This document shows, piece after piece, positions 43,380 through 53,879 of a stretch of DNA of 64,000 nucleotides. The stretch's first letter is position 1; the number at the start of each line of letters is the position of its first letter. Source of the DNA: Symbiodinium natans (Eukaryota > Sar > Dinophyceae > Suessiales > Symbiodiniaceae). The notes under the pieces were generated by a model. That model ran no database searches, was not told the origin of the DNA, and worked only from the letters and a program-made list of their open reading frames with translations. The translations under genes were made by a program, and so were the position numbers. The DNA lies in contig CAJNDS010001935.1 of NCBI GenBank assembly GCA_905221605.1, positions 371,985-435,984 of the forward strand, read 5' to 3'.

Positions 43380-43800
43380 CCAAACAGGTCGCAGCATGTG
43401 CAGGATCTCTTCGGCGGAAAGCCTCAGCTGCTGGGAGCTACGAGTTGGCATGATGGCCACACAGCAGAACTGGTAAAACCGTCCCCCCCGGCGTGCAAAG
43501 GGCCCTGTATTGCTGTGAAGACTACCGAGCCCTTTTTGATACTGAATACCCGCCCAGACCATTTTCAGGAGACATGGCTTGGGTAACAGCTAGTTTCTGG
43601 TCACTGCTGGCTTTGCATCTGCATCTGCGAGCGGCGTCGGCGGCGGTGCTTCGGGCTTCGCTTTGGCTTTGGCCTCAATACCGCACGTCCATAGAAGACA
43701 TCGCATGTGACACATGTTCACATTCAGGGTCTTGGAGCACATCCTCGTCCGAAGCTGTTGTCGGCCACAGGCTCACAAGTTCTGAACCAGCTCCATGAGC
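43380..43800 (-). CDS. Exon-like blocks, Ala/Pro/Lys-rich protein
   Basis: About 43685-43605 after TTGAG reads EAKAKAKPEAPPPTPLADAD-AKPAV with a GT donor; about 43475-43380 reads CVAIMPTRSSQQLRLSAEEI-LHMLRPVW into telomere-like repeats; about 43800-43690 reads GAGSELVSLWPTTASDEDVL. The longer plus ORF (43493-43798) is the shadow. Confidence 0.4.
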
Positions 43801-44098
43801 TCAGCATCCCCATACTACCATCTGTCAGAGAAAAGATAGGCGCATGTACATAGGCACATGTACTTACAATGGCTTGGGGGTTGAGAGCGCGCCCCTAAAT
43901 CTAAAGAAAAGGCGCACTCCCTACACGCGGACACTAATGCACACCCTAAACCTAAACCCTAAACCCTGAACCCTAAACCCTTTTTGCAGCCGGACTGAGA
44001 GCGTTGCCGGAATGGGAGCAACCCTAAACCCTAAACCCTGAACCCTGAACCCTAAACCCTAAACCCTGAACCCAGTCCCAACTCCCGGCCTTAGGTTT

Positions 44099-44426
44099 GG
44101 CTTTGGCCTTGGCCTTGGCTTTGGCCTGCTTCAGGGCTTTAGGGCTTCTGCCTTAAGGTTTCGGGTTGAGGACTCAGGTCTGCATATAGGTACAAGGTGT
44201 CGGGTGCTAATGTAGGCATGGACGAAGGGTCTGAAAGATGCTGTCGGTACTGGGTTCCTGCAGGCAGGTTCAGTTCGCAGCCTCTACATCGCAAGTGCTG
44301 GGCAGATGTGCATGGGCCCGTGCAGGATTCTCTCTCCAAGCCCTTGAACATGCGCGAAAGGCGCCTGCCCCGGGCACACACATACATATATCGACCACGG
44401 GATGACGAACATAGACATGTTCGCAA
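44099..44426 (-). CDS. Exon-like blocks with a Lys/Ala repeat
   Basis: About 44150-44095 reads LKQAKAKAKAKAKPKAGSW; the ORF 44426-44139 contains CRGCELNLPAGTQYRQHLSD. A Lys/Ala repeat occurs again at 53755-53840, so a basic low-complexity tail may be a recurrent exon type. Confidence 0.3.
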
Positions 44427-44436
44427 CTTGGCTGGC

Positions 44437-44552
44437 TTAGGGTTTAGGGTTTAGGGTTTAGGGTTTAGGGTTTAGGGTTTAGGGTTTAGGGTTTAGGGTT
44501 TAGGGTTTAGGGTTTAGGGTTTAGGGTTTAGGGTTTAGGGTTTAGGGTTTAA
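44437..44552 (+). repeat. Telomere-like array, about 16 TTTAGGG units
   Basis: Perfect tandem units over 116 bp. Confidence 0.97.
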
Positions 44553-44709
44553 GAGTAACAACCTGAAGAAATGTCTGAACATGTTGGCTGCAAGCTTCCG
44601 GAGAACAGTTCGAATCTGATCAGTAGTCAGAAGCCATATTCGTGAGGCATCGTACCTCAACCCGCCCAGAGAGCTACTGGTAGGAACTCGGCGGTACCCC
44701 TTGACTCTC

Positions 44710-44957
44710 TTGGGGGTTTACGATAACAAGTGCCCCCAAAGATAGACCCCCAAATAGTAGGATCCCCTTAGAATACGGACCCCAATAAGGTACGCCTACT
44801 TGGAGGTTCATGGTACTTAGCAACCCGATTATGACTGTACCTCTAAACCCTAAACCAAATTATAACCCCATTAGGGTACTTAAGGGACATTATGTGTGGG
44901 TCATAACCAGGTAACTACGTGCCCCTGAACCTCCAAGTATGTTCGTAAACCCCCCAA
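44710..44957. mobile_element. IE-C element split by a nested IE-A element
   Basis: IE-C ends TTGGGGGTTTACGA (44710) and TCGTAAACCCCCCAA (44943-44957) are separated by a complete IE-A (44797-44939, TACTTGGAGGTTCATGG ... CCCTGAACCTCCAAGTA) with TA at both junctions. The IE-A carries CTAAACCCTAAACC in its centre. Confidence 0.85.
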
Positions 44958-45160
44958 CTTCGAGACACCCCGGCCCCTCCTAGACATGCCAAAGTGAAGA
45001 TTTCTCGCCGCAAGAGCGCCCAATCACCTCCAAGCTTTGGCTTGGAGGGCTTTACAGCAACCCTACTTTGGAGTAGTCCCTGGAAAAAAAGCGCATACTT
45101 CTTAGGGATAAGTAGCGAAATTCGGAACCCAGAACCGAAGCAAAGTATCGAAGCATAGTA
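44958..45160 (-). CDS. Exon-like block
   Basis: Minus frame FRISLLIPKKYALFFQGLLQ, SRVAVKPSKPKLGGDWALLR, REIFTLACLGGAGVSR; the nested IE-C/IE-A begins at its 3' end, so the composite is probably intronic. Confidence 0.35.
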
Positions 45161-45434
45161 CTGCAAAACCCTTGTAGACTCCAGAAAGTTGGAACATGGT
45201 TTAAGGATGATTAGAGCTGGGATTTCCCTTTAGTATAAATTTTTGGGGTATGGGATAAGGATGTTCCAACTGCTTGGAGTTTACTGTAGCGGCTTTAGCA
45301 GTCTTAAAGCGGCTTCAGGAGGGTTGCAGTCGAATCAGGTTTGGGCCCCCTGGTGAGGTGTTTGTACCGCAGGGCGTTTTGAGGTGACTTTGTGGGACTG
45401 TTGGTCTCCTTCACTGTGCCCTCCGAAGCTGAAA

Positions 45435-45668
45435 TCACCAGCAGTGCCTAAACGCGAGCCCCGAAAAACGGCATCCCAAGCGCCTCAAACCATGGCATAG
45501 TCTCCCCTTGAATTCGGGAACACTCTTGAACTGGCAGGAGATCTCGATGAACACCCTCGCTGATATTTGGCACCCCATGAAACGTGAATTCTCGAACCTT
45601 GCACCCACACGACACTCGGAACTCGGCCCCAAGCAAGTCGCAAAGCAAGCGTACCGACTATCAGCCAC
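45435..45668 (-). CDS. Exon-like block, two open frames
   Basis: One frame reads KVREFTFHGVPNISEGVHRD, LLPVQECSRIQGETMPWFEA and stops at 45448; another reads VADSRYACFATCLGPSSECR and stops at 45435. Which is used depends on the upstream intron, where IE-H lies. Confidence 0.35.
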   Translation of the reverse strand: MADSRYACFATCLGPSSECRVGARFENSRFMGCQISARVFIEISCQFKSVPEFKGRLCHGLRRLGCRFSGLAFRHCW

Positions 45669-45673
45669 CATGA

Positions 45674-45802
45674 CTACTAGTTGCTTAAAGAACCCCCCCC
45701 CCCCCCCCCAAAAAAAAAACAAAAGAGAAACAATAAAAGAGAATACTTCCCTATATGACCCTAAGGAAGAATATTTTTGTAGGGTTCTTCAGCAAGTTGT
45801 AG
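45674..45802. mobile_element. Palindromic element IE-H
   Basis: CTACTAGTTGCTTAAAGAAC at the left, GGGTTCTTCAGCAAGTTGTAG at the right; second copy at 53610. A long C/A run disrupts the interior. Confidence 0.75.
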
Positions 45803-45974
45803 ATCAGGGCACCTTCTCCTCTGCCACTGCCGGTGCGCCGTCCTAGGGGCGGATGATGTCATGCTTCGCTCGTTTAGGGATTAGGGCTTAGGTCTTGGGG
45901 CTTGAGGCTTAGGGTATAGGGTTTAGGGTTTAGGGTTTGGGGTTTAGGGTTTAGGGTTTAGGGCAACTGGCTCT

Positions 45975-46065
45975 GGGGATTTCCGAAATTAGGGGTACCT
46001 TATCGGGGTCCTTGTGAGGGGGAATTCTGCTATCTGGGGGTCCCCTATGTTCGTAAACCTTCATT
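45975..46065. mobile_element. Palindromic element IE-C
   Basis: TGGGGATTTCCGAAATTAGG at the left, ATGTTCGTAAACCTTCA at the right. Confidence 0.7.
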
Positions 46066-46120
46066 TACGTTCCTGAGGCACTTGCTACGGCAACTTAATG
46101 TCGACCCTCACACCTAAACA

Positions 46121-46247
46121 CCCAAAGAGCCCACTATCCCTTCATTAAGGAATTTTCCTTCAACCATCCTCAGGATCCCTATAATATATATATCCCTTAT
46201 ATTATAAGGGATATTCCTTAATTAAGGGGTATCAAGGGCTCTCTGGG
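46121..46247. mobile_element. Palindromic element IE-B
   Basis: CCCAAAGAGCCCACTATCCC / GGGTATCAAGGGCTCTCTGGG, flanked by CA on both sides (46119-46120, 46248-46249). The centre is an AT palindrome ATAATATATATATCCCTTAT. Confidence 0.85.
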
Positions 46248-47020
46248 CAGGGCCCTGTTGGTGGAGACCCAGCAGCCGCACTCTCCACGTGGCTGTCGGC
46301 GAAGACGCTGGCGGCCTGGCAAACTGGGAATGCCAGGCTTCTAAGCTGCACAAAGGGGTTTAGGGCTTTTTCCCTCTTGCGCAGGGGTTTAGGGTTTTTT
46401 TTTGGCTCCCGACTAGCCATGGCACAGCGGGGTTACATGGTTGGTCTGGGAAAATTTCGGGTTTAGGGTTTTTGCCGCCAGGCGGACAAGCGGATCGGGA
46501 GTTTCTGGCAATGCGTTTAACAGTCTGGAGTACCAGTTGTTGGGCTCAAAGAAGCTGACGACACTCGTGCAAGTTGCTTGAATCTCAATGAGATACTGTA
46601 CTATACAAGTTCAAGAGTTATGCGAAATCCCATCAACTTTGCTGACTCGGCATGGCGCCCCCCTTAGAACCGACGCACGTGAGGTGGGGTCTTCGTGGCA
46701 TCTCAAACTCCTCGAACCCCACACACCGATGCTCACCCAACTCCTGGTTCTGCAGCTGCGGCCACTAGTTTACTTACTTGAGTTCGTATTCATGCAAACG
46801 CATACCGGGTTTCAGTCTCCATGAACTCAGGGCATCAATTATCATGCGGTCGACTGATGCAGGTGTCGTGCAAACTATTCAATTTCGAGGCTCTGGTGGT
46901 CTGGGTGTGCGTGCCACTTACTGGGAATTTCATGCCACCCGCACCTCCCCTCTCGGACGCACTGCAGGTTCGTTACGAAACCCTAAACTCGAACCTACAG
47001 GATCCCAGCTCAAGACTTCG

Positions 47021-47545
47021 TCACTGACGCTCAGCTTTTTGCTTTCTCGGCTTATCCTTCTCGCACTGGCGTGCCTTGCTGCAAGTCCTTCTTGCTGCAA
47101 GACCAACTACAACAATCCCGTGAGGCATGTGGAAAGAGGGGTGTACATGATTGCGGCCCTTTTGCAATGTTGACCCCGGCCATGTGAAAGTGCCTTGATG
47201 TATCTTGCTGCTTTGGTTTCGCCCATGGCTCACAGGTTTTGTCAACCAAGAATCTGCCACTTCGGTCCGATACTGATCGAAGCCCGAAGGGCGGCGTGAT
47301 TTGGGGGGAGGTTTCCGAAATTCGGGGTACCTTCACGGGGTCCTCACCAAAGAAAAAGGAATCCTACTATTTGAGGGACGATAGTAAGGCTTGGGTCCCC
47401 GAAAATTCGGAAACCTCCAGTGGTGTTTGAGCAAGACTGGGGTGTGGGATGTGGGAACTGCACCTCGGCACGGCGTGGAGCTGCACGAACCCTCCACCAT
47501 GACCAAGAAGAATCCAGAAGCAACCACCAACCAGAAGTGAATCAT
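47021..47545 (-). CDS. Small secreted Cys-containing protein, two exon-like blocks
   Basis: ATG at 47545 opens with a clear signal peptide (MIHFWLVVASGFFLVMVEG) then CSSTPCRGAVPTSHTPVLLK. After an IE-C element (47303-47421), the open frame at about 47300-47052 continues (SGRFLVDKTCEPWAKPKQQD, SRDCCSWSCSKKDLQQG) to a stop. GGAG/GTTTCC is a likely donor and AAG/TGG a possible in-frame acceptor. Family unknown. Confidence 0.4.
47303..47421. mobile_element. Palindromic element IE-C, likely intronic
   Basis: GGGGAGGTTTCCGAAATTCG at the left, CGAAAATTCGGAAACCTCCAG at the right. Confidence 0.8.
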
Positions 47546-48504
47546 ACAAGGGATACTGTAAGTAAGACACGGCCACTGCAGGGCTGGGCATACTCTGGGG
47601 GTTGGGGGAACTGGGGTTGGGCACTCATTCTCTTGGGGTTGGGCACACCAGGGATTGTTTGCGCATAGTCTGGCAAGTGATTTTGTGGGGATATTTTGGG
47701 GTTGGCACTGCAGGGATTCTCCGGATGTTGTGGTTCGTAGGGGATATTCTGGGGCTGGGCACTCCCGGGACTCTCTGGGGATACTCTGAGGTGGGATGCG
47801 GGTGATGGGCGACGAGCAGACCGCGCGAGGAGAAGAGTTTAGTTTAAATCTAACAACCCACACCGAGGGCGGCGGAAAAATATAAAACACAAATATGATA
47901 TGCATACAATACATATATAAGGTTAACATATTACAATGTATATACGTAGAGACCCGTAGAGACCAAGACCCACAATTAATGCGCAAAAGACACGGTGCCT
48001 AAATGCGAGTGATCACTGTGGGCTCAAAATCTTGGACCTGTAACTGCTGCTGATGAAACAGAGAGAGCAGTGGAGGGAATCCATATCCTTTTGTTGCGAA
48101 AGACCCAAGCCTGCCCCCGCAAAGGCATACAGAGAATTGTGGTTCCTGTTTTTGCTGGTGGATGGGTTGGGGGATATAGCACATGATACATACATACATA
48201 CCCTAAACCCTAAACCCTAAACCCTAACGTACGTACATACATACATACATACAAGCCCACTTGTCTTGTGCACGACGGAAAAGAAGCCGAGCTGAGGTGG
48301 CAGGTACCCCACAGAGTGCTCATTCCCTGACGGACTTCCTTATAAGCAGGACCGGTTGGTGTATGCACATATATATACATGTGTATATATATGTGTATAT
48401 ATATATGTATATATTTATTTATTTATGTAGACTACATACATATTCTACTTGAGGGGCAGGCCGTCAAGCCAAGCTGCGCTATAGCTTCCTTGGCTCTATA
48501 CCAT

Positions 48505-48605
48505 GATATGTTGTCTAGAATATACATATATACATATATGCATATATACATATATACATATATACATATATACATATATACATATATACATATATACATA
48601 TATAC

Positions 48606-48640
<35 letters not shown>
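48505..48640 (+). repeat. (TATACATA)n minisatellite and (TA)n
   Basis: About ten copies of ATATACATAT followed by (TA) dinucleotides to 48640. Confidence 0.95.
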
Positions 48641-48642
<2 letters not shown>

Positions 48643-49170
48643 TATAACTTAATATCATATAATGCACTATCAATATTGCATATACATAAATATGTACATC
48701 TATATTCGCAGATCGTGCCTGGCATGCGAGTTGCGGGCCTTAGGCTTTTGGAGTCCTTTTAGAAGTCCGTTTAGAGGTAACTTTACCTTGCCAGGCGCCA
48801 CTCAGTGATAAATCTAACACTTCCTCATCTTGGCGGTCCCCGGAGACCATGGCCACACCCTGTCCTCCAAAGACTCCGAAGTAAGGTCCCTCTAACCCTG
48901 AGCCCTAAACCCTAAACCCGAAACCCTAAGATGACTATCAGCGATTAGCCGAGGTCGGATCACGGGGATGTGCCTGCAATTCGGAGGAGCAGGAACAGGA
49001 GCAGGAGACCAAGTAGTCGGTTTAGGGTTTCGGGTTTGGGGTTCTCCGCTGAGGCCCCGAGGTAGGGTTTGGGCCGCTACTTGGTCTCCACATGCCATGC
49101 TGCATGCATGACGTGGCGACGTAGATCCTCGAATTGCACACCAGTGGCTCTTGCCACCCTTGCCTCCATG

Positions 49171-49288
49171 TGGGGAGGGGGTTTCCGAAATTGGGGGTAC
49201 CTTGTTGGGGTCCTTATTATTTTGCAATCCTACATATTGTTTGGGGGTCTATATTCGGGCTCGCTTATTCTTGGTGAACCCCCCCCCC
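49171..49288. mobile_element. Palindromic element IE-C
   Basis: GGAGGGGGTTTCCGAAATTG at the left, TTCTTGGTGAACCCCCCCCC at the right. Confidence 0.7.
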
Positions 49289-49432
49289 AAAAAAAGCTCT
49301 GAAACGGGAACATGCTGGGCCGGGGCCTTTCCTCCACCCAGGGCAGTGGATTGGCTGATCTTCCGACGCCATGTTGTGAGACTCTGCTCGATTCCCGGCC
49401 GGCTGGCTTATCTCTTCTCGCTCTTGATATTT

Positions 49433-49975
49433 TATTCTTCTTCTTCTTGTTTTTCTTCTTCTTCTTCTTATTCTTATTCTTCTTCTTTTCATTCTTTTCA
49501 TTCTTCTTCTTCCTCTTCCTCTTCCTCTTCCTCTTCCTCTTCCTCTTCCTCTTCCTCTTCCTCTGCCTCTGCCTCTTCCTCTTCCTCTTCCTCTTCCGCT
49601 TCCTCTTCCTCTTTCTCTTCCTCTTCTCTTCCTCTGCCTCTGCCTCTGCCTCTTCCTCTTCCTCTTCCTCTTCCTCCTCCTCTTCCTCCTCCTCTTCCTC
49701 CTCCTCTTCCTCCTCCTCTTCCTCCTCTTCCTCCTCCTCTGCCTCCTCTTCCTCCTCTTCCTCCTCTTCCTCCTCTTCCTCCTCTTCCTCCTCTTCCTCC
49801 TCTTCCTCCTCTTCCTCCTCTTCCTCCTCTTCCTCCTCTTCTTCATCTTCTTCCTCTTCCCCTTCCTCTTCGTCTTCGTCTTCGTGTTCTTGTTGTTCTT
49901 CTTATTCTTCTTCTTATTCTTCTTATTATTATTCTTCTTCTTCCTCTTCTTCTTCTTCTTCTTCTGCTTCTCCTT
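49433..49975 (+). repeat. Long TTC/CTT (pyrimidine) tract
   Basis: TTCTTC, CCTCTT (6-mer) and CCTCCTCTT (9-mer) repeats over about 540 bp, nearly all pyrimidine on the plus strand. The Ser/Leu/Phe and Arg/Lys ORFs over it are artefacts. Confidence 0.97.
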
Positions 49976-50221
49976 ATGCTGCTGCTGCGGCTAGGCCTGC
50001 AGCCTCTCCCACTCCATTCTTTGCTTTTGTGCTGTTCTGTCTCTCACTCCCTCCCTCTCTTTCTCTTTCTTTCTTGCTTGCTTACAGCGCACGTGGCCCC
50101 GGAGAGCGGCCCTAGGGGCTTGCTTCACCGAGCCTGTTGGCGTGTGAGACCAGGCGTATGGGAAAGAGTTGAGCTCCCCTTTCACTTGAGGACCTTGCCT
50201 CCGCACCCGTTGGGTTGATTG

Positions 50222-50257
50222 GTTGGCTGTCTCTCCCTCTCTCTCGCTCTCGCTCTT

Positions 50258-50320
<63 letters not shown>

Positions 50321-50598
50321 TTGCAGTCTCACTCTCTCTCTCTCTCTCTCTCTCCCTCGCTCTCCATCTCCATCTCTCCATCTCTCCATCTCTCCATCTC
50401 TCCATCTCTCCATCTCTCCATCTCTCCATCTCTCCATCTCTCCATCTCTCCATCTCTCCATCTCTCCATCTCTCCATCTCTCCATCTCTCCATCTCTCCA
50501 TCTCTCCATCTCTCCATCTCTCCTCTTCTTCTTCTTCTTCTTCTTCTTCTTCTTCTTCTTCTTCTTCTTCTTCTTCTTGTCCTTCTCCTTCTCCCCTT
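50222..50598 (+). repeat. CT tract with (TCTCCATC)n minisatellite and (TTC)n
   Basis: CT dinucleotides, then about 19 copies of the 8-mer CTCCATCT (50365-50522), then (CTT)n to about 50580. Confidence 0.97.
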
Positions 50599-50760
50599 CT
50601 TCTTCTTCGGAGCTTAAGGGGAGCGGACCCCCCCCCAGCGCGCGAGGCGCGCCCAGGTCCAGCGTCCGAGGTTACACTTCAGCAGTGGAGACTGCAAGCC
50701 AGAGGTGAGTAGACTTCCCCCCCCGTTCCTCACTGAATCACTCCATTCCCCCCATGACCT

Positions 50761-50783
50761 TACTCTCTCTCTCTCTCTCTCTT

Positions 50784-50814
<31 letters not shown>

Positions 50815-50827
50815 GTCTTTTTCTTTG

Positions 50828-50859
<32 letters not shown>

Positions 50860-50905
50860 ACTCTCTCGCTCTCTCTCTCCTCCTCCTCCTCCTCCTCCTC
50901 CCCTC
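50761..50905 (+). repeat. (CT)n and (TCC)n tract
   Basis: CT dinucleotides with a short TCCTCCTCC run at the end. Confidence 0.95.
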
Positions 50906-51365
50906 CTCCTCTTATTCTTCTGCGTGCTTGAAGGCCCCCTCGCGGAGGAACCTGGCCTCGCTCCCCCCCTCTCTCTGTTTGAGCCCTTCACCTCAAATTC
51001 TTAGCCCATCTGTTGGGCCGGGAATCGGCCTCCAGCAACATGCAGAAAGTAACATGTGACTGAAAGCCCGCTGGAAGCGTACTTCTGCATATGCTCCACT
51101 TCATACCCAAGGGACTTTGCAAATATGGGTGTTTCCAATATAGGGACCCCAATATACCCCCCACCCCCCACACCCAACGCAAACAAAGAGGGTTTTGGCC
51201 ACATTTGGTACGCTTCACAACAAAACTTCGCTTGGCCGACTGGTACACACCAGCGGCTCCCTGTATACAAGCGGCGAAGTTTTCGCGGCACAAGACAGGT
51301 TCACTGCGGGAACACCTGTTTCTACATCCGCCTTGAAACATCGTGCCTTCTGGCAACGGCCTCAA

Positions 51366-52244
51366 CTAGAGGTCGAAGAATACCACGCCATCCCTCTGTG
51401 TAATCACCATGCCGCTGACGCGGTCTGGAAGACGGGCTTCGGTAGCCCCCAGTGCCATGTTGTACCCACAAGGTTGTGGATCTGCGGCTGCGGGAAATGG
51501 CAATTCTGCTGGAGTTGGTAGCGGAAGCTGCTGTCTCTGGCTCTCCCCCCTGTCTCCAGCCGTCCACATGCCTTGCGTGTCTCCCACGGCGGATGTTTCC
51601 CTTCTGGCGTCGTGAACGCGCAGCTCCATCTGCTCACCTGCAGACATGGGGATGGATATTGTAGGCGGGTCTGCTCTTGGTGCAGATCGGGCCGCCGAGC
51701 TCTGACGCGGCTTTGGCTGACTACGCTGCCTCGTCGCCGCACGTCTTGCTAATTGAGCAGACGGCCGACGAGGGCCCGCCACTTGGCAGGTGTCTCTGGC
51801 TCCACGCACGGCCACTCTGAGCCGCTGAAGAGTCTCAGGCGGAACGAGCATCCTCACAGCCAAGCGCAAGGGTATTTGGCGGCACCCTTGAAAAACTGTG
51901 GGTGCAGTGGCGCTCTCCAGGCCGCGCCAGCCAGCTTTCGCGTAAAAGGCCCCGAGGTTCTCAGATAGGCCTTGATAGCGAGATTGCTGTACTTTCCTGA
52001 TGTAGCCTTGGCCGTCTCGAATCTGGTTGTGCACTGAGGTCCAACAGTTGAGGCAGAGGTTGTGAAAGACGAAGTTCACTACAATCACACGACGGCATAG
52101 TAGATACACGAAGTCGTAGGGCAAGACGTTTCCTTGCCACAGCGGAGGACAGATCGTGCCAAGCATCCGCAGGAACTCGTCTTTGTCAACGTCCTCTGTG
52201 GTCCGAAAGGCGAGCGTAGTCGCCCCATCAACCAAGCGAGACAT
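51366..52244 (-). CDS. Divergent Mei2-type RRM (RRM_2) RNA-binding protein, 292 aa ORF
   Basis: ATG at 52244, TAG at 51366-51368. Residues about 8-100 follow the Mei2-like C-terminal RRM layout: a TT-start strand, DKDEFLRMLG helix, the YDFVYL core (usual YDFFYLP), VVNFVFHN in place of GYAFVN, and QQSRYQGLSENLGAF matching the usual VQGLEALVEHF, then TVFQGCRQIPL matching the family's closing LF..G.R.PF. The canonical LRNIP strand is altered. The C-terminal half is Arg/Pro/Ala-rich and low in homology. Mei2-like RRMs are abundant in dinoflagellates. The frame reopens upstream of the ATG for eight codons, so an earlier exon is possible. Confidence 0.55.
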   Translation of the reverse strand: MSRLVDGATTLAFRTTEDVDKDEFLRMLGTICPPLWQGNVLPYDFVYLLCRRVIVVNFVFHNLCLNCWTSVHNQIRDGQGYIRKVQQSRYQGLSENLGAFYAKAGWRGLESATAPTVFQGCRQIPLRLAVRMLVPPETLQRLRVAVRGARDTCQVAGPRRPSAQLARRAATRQRSQPKPRQSSAARSAPRADPPTISIPMSAGEQMELRVHDARRETSAVGDTQGMWTAGDRGESQRQQLPLPTPAELPFPAAADPQPCGYNMALGATEARLPDRVSGMVITQRDGVVFFDL

Positions 52245-52514
52245 GCTCGTAGTCCAGCCCAGACCCTTCTAGCGTGGTCAAAGTGGCGAATGTGCTTACA
52301 GGGTTTTCTGAAAAACACAAGGGAGGCTACAGCAGCTGCTAGGAAGGGTCCTGGCTCAGGGGGCGTGGCCCAGACAAAGTTGAAGCAAGAAAGGGCTAAC
52401 TCCAGGCTGCAGCGGAGGGACACTTGAGAAAGTGAGACTGTTGCTGTGCGACGTGAGAACCGGAGAGAAGGGTTTAATTGCCTTAAGGGTCCAAAGCACT
52501 TCTGAGCCCGTGGT

Positions 52515-52627
52515 TACTTGGAGGTTCATGGGTAGTAACGAGTAGGGTGATACGTACCCTAAACAGGGTTTTTAGTCGAATTACCATACCAATAACCCTA
52601 CGTATAACTGCCCATGAACCTCCAAGT
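52515..52627. mobile_element. Palindromic element IE-A
   Basis: TACTTGGAGGTTCATGGGTA at the left, ACTGCCCATGAACCTCCAAG at the right. Confidence 0.85.
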
Positions 52628-52936
52628 TGCATTTTCCTCATCTGGAGTCAGAGTCCCTCCGCTGCGCTGCAGATAAATGCCAATGATTCCCGAGAAGGCC
52701 CGCTGACACAACGCTGCGAGGAGGATTTAGGGTTTTGGGGGGCCAAGCCTTGGGTTTTGGGGGGCTAAACCCTTGGATTTCCGCAGTCATTCCCAACAAC
52801 TGTGTCAGCGGGCCACTGCGATCTGGAATCTTGCTCTCACGGGCGCGTCACGGCGCAGTCCACGTCAGCTCAAGAAGGTGATGTAGGTGGTTCAAGGGTT
52901 TCAAGGGAGGTGAGAACGTAGTAGAGTACGCTGGGA

Positions 52937-53010
52937 TGTTCCCCCTTCCACTAACACTCCTTAATGGGGATTACGGTACCCTATGAAGCACTATTAGTAT
53001 AGCGTGGCCT
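52937..53010. mobile_element. Palindromic element IE-I, second copy
   Basis: GGGATGTTCCCCCTTCC, CACTCCTTAATGGGGATTA; matches 9926-9993 in reverse orientation. Confidence 0.45.
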
Positions 53011-53109
53011 GCGCCCACAAGGCGCCACAGAGCTCGCCGTGGGTGGCGGAAAGTTAAAGTCTTTGGTCAAAGCAAAACGACGATGCAGCCAGCCGATTTT
53101 AGTCGCCAG

Positions 53110-53124
53110 CTTGAGCCCAGATGG
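53110..53124 (-). other. Weak spliced-leader-like sequence
   Basis: Minus strand CCATCTGGGCTCAAG differs from the last 15 bases of the dinoflagellate leader at two positions. No start codon follows closely. Confidence 0.2.
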
Positions 53125-53431
53125 TGCAGGGTTTAGGGTTTTTGAGGGATTTGGGGTTTAGGGTTTAGGGTTTGGGCTTGGGAGACACTCCCAGGCACAG
53201 TCTTTATGAGCAGCTCTCACTATCTGCCACAACAAGGCCAAGGCAAAAAACTAAAAGAGATGCAGATAATGAGTGAGTGCGGCAACCCATGCTTAAGAAC
53301 TAATCCGCAGCACCAAGAAGGGACAGGCACTGCCCGTGTCTGGATGGAAGCAGATTCCCAAAATATGCTGCTTGGCTTCTCTTTGGATTTGGCGATGCTG
53401 GGGAGTTTGCCTCAACCTCTGGACCTTTGTG

Positions 53432-53522
53432 ACTACCTTCAATATCCCTTAATGAAGGAATATACCTTAAATCAGATTAGGGATCCTACTATACTTTAGG
53501 GTAGGGATATTGTAGTCTCTGG
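53432..53522. mobile_element. Palindromic element IE-B-like, diverged
   Basis: GACTACCTTCAATATCCCTT at the left, AGGGATATTGTAGTCTCTGGG at the right. Confidence 0.6.
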
Positions 53523-53609
53523 GTTTCCCATTGAAGGCTGCAGCATCACTCTGAACCTCAGCTTGAACACAGGCATGCAACAAGAGCCCTCAGTAGGGTG
53601 TACTGTTTA

Positions 53610-53729
53610 CTACTATTTGCTTAAGAACCCCAAAAGAACATTTTAAAAAAATATGAGAATCCCCATATCACCCTTAATAAGGATAATAGTATTCTAATTT
53701 TTTGGGGGGGATTCTTAAGCAATTCGTAG
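53610..53729. mobile_element. Palindromic element IE-H
   Basis: CTACTATTTGCTTAAGAACC at the left, GATTCTTAAGCAATTCGTAG at the right, 120 bp. Confidence 0.8.
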
Positions 53730-53754
53730 CTTAGGGAAGCTACAAAGGCCAGGC

Positions 53755-53840
53755 CCGGGGTGCCTTGGCCTTGGCCGCTGCTTTCGCCTTGGCCTTGGCC
53801 TTGGCTCTTGCCTTGGGCGTGCTGGCTCTGGGAGTTGGGA
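53755..53840 (-). CDS. Lys/Ala-rich exon-like block
   Basis: Minus frame TPRASTPKARAKAKAKAKAA-AKAKAP. A basic tail of the kind found in linker-histone-like or nucleic-acid-binding proteins; the family cannot be assigned from this alone. Confidence 0.35.
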
Positions 53841-53879
53841 GTGCCTAAGAGGGCCGTTAATACACTCAACCCAAAGAAA

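Noticed and set aside
43493-43798. 101-aa plus-strand ORF
   Set aside because: The minus strand here carries clear coding blocks (EAKAKAKPEAPPPTPLADAD and RLSAEEILHMLR), so the plus ORF is most likely a shadow.
49151-50218. Long ORFs rich in Ser, Leu, Phe (plus) and Arg, Lys (minus)
   Set aside because: They are translations of TTC/CCT repeats in several frames at once; no unique sequence supports a protein.
50365-50522. Regular 8-bp repeats as a CRISPR-like array
   Set aside because: No spacers; a plain minisatellite.
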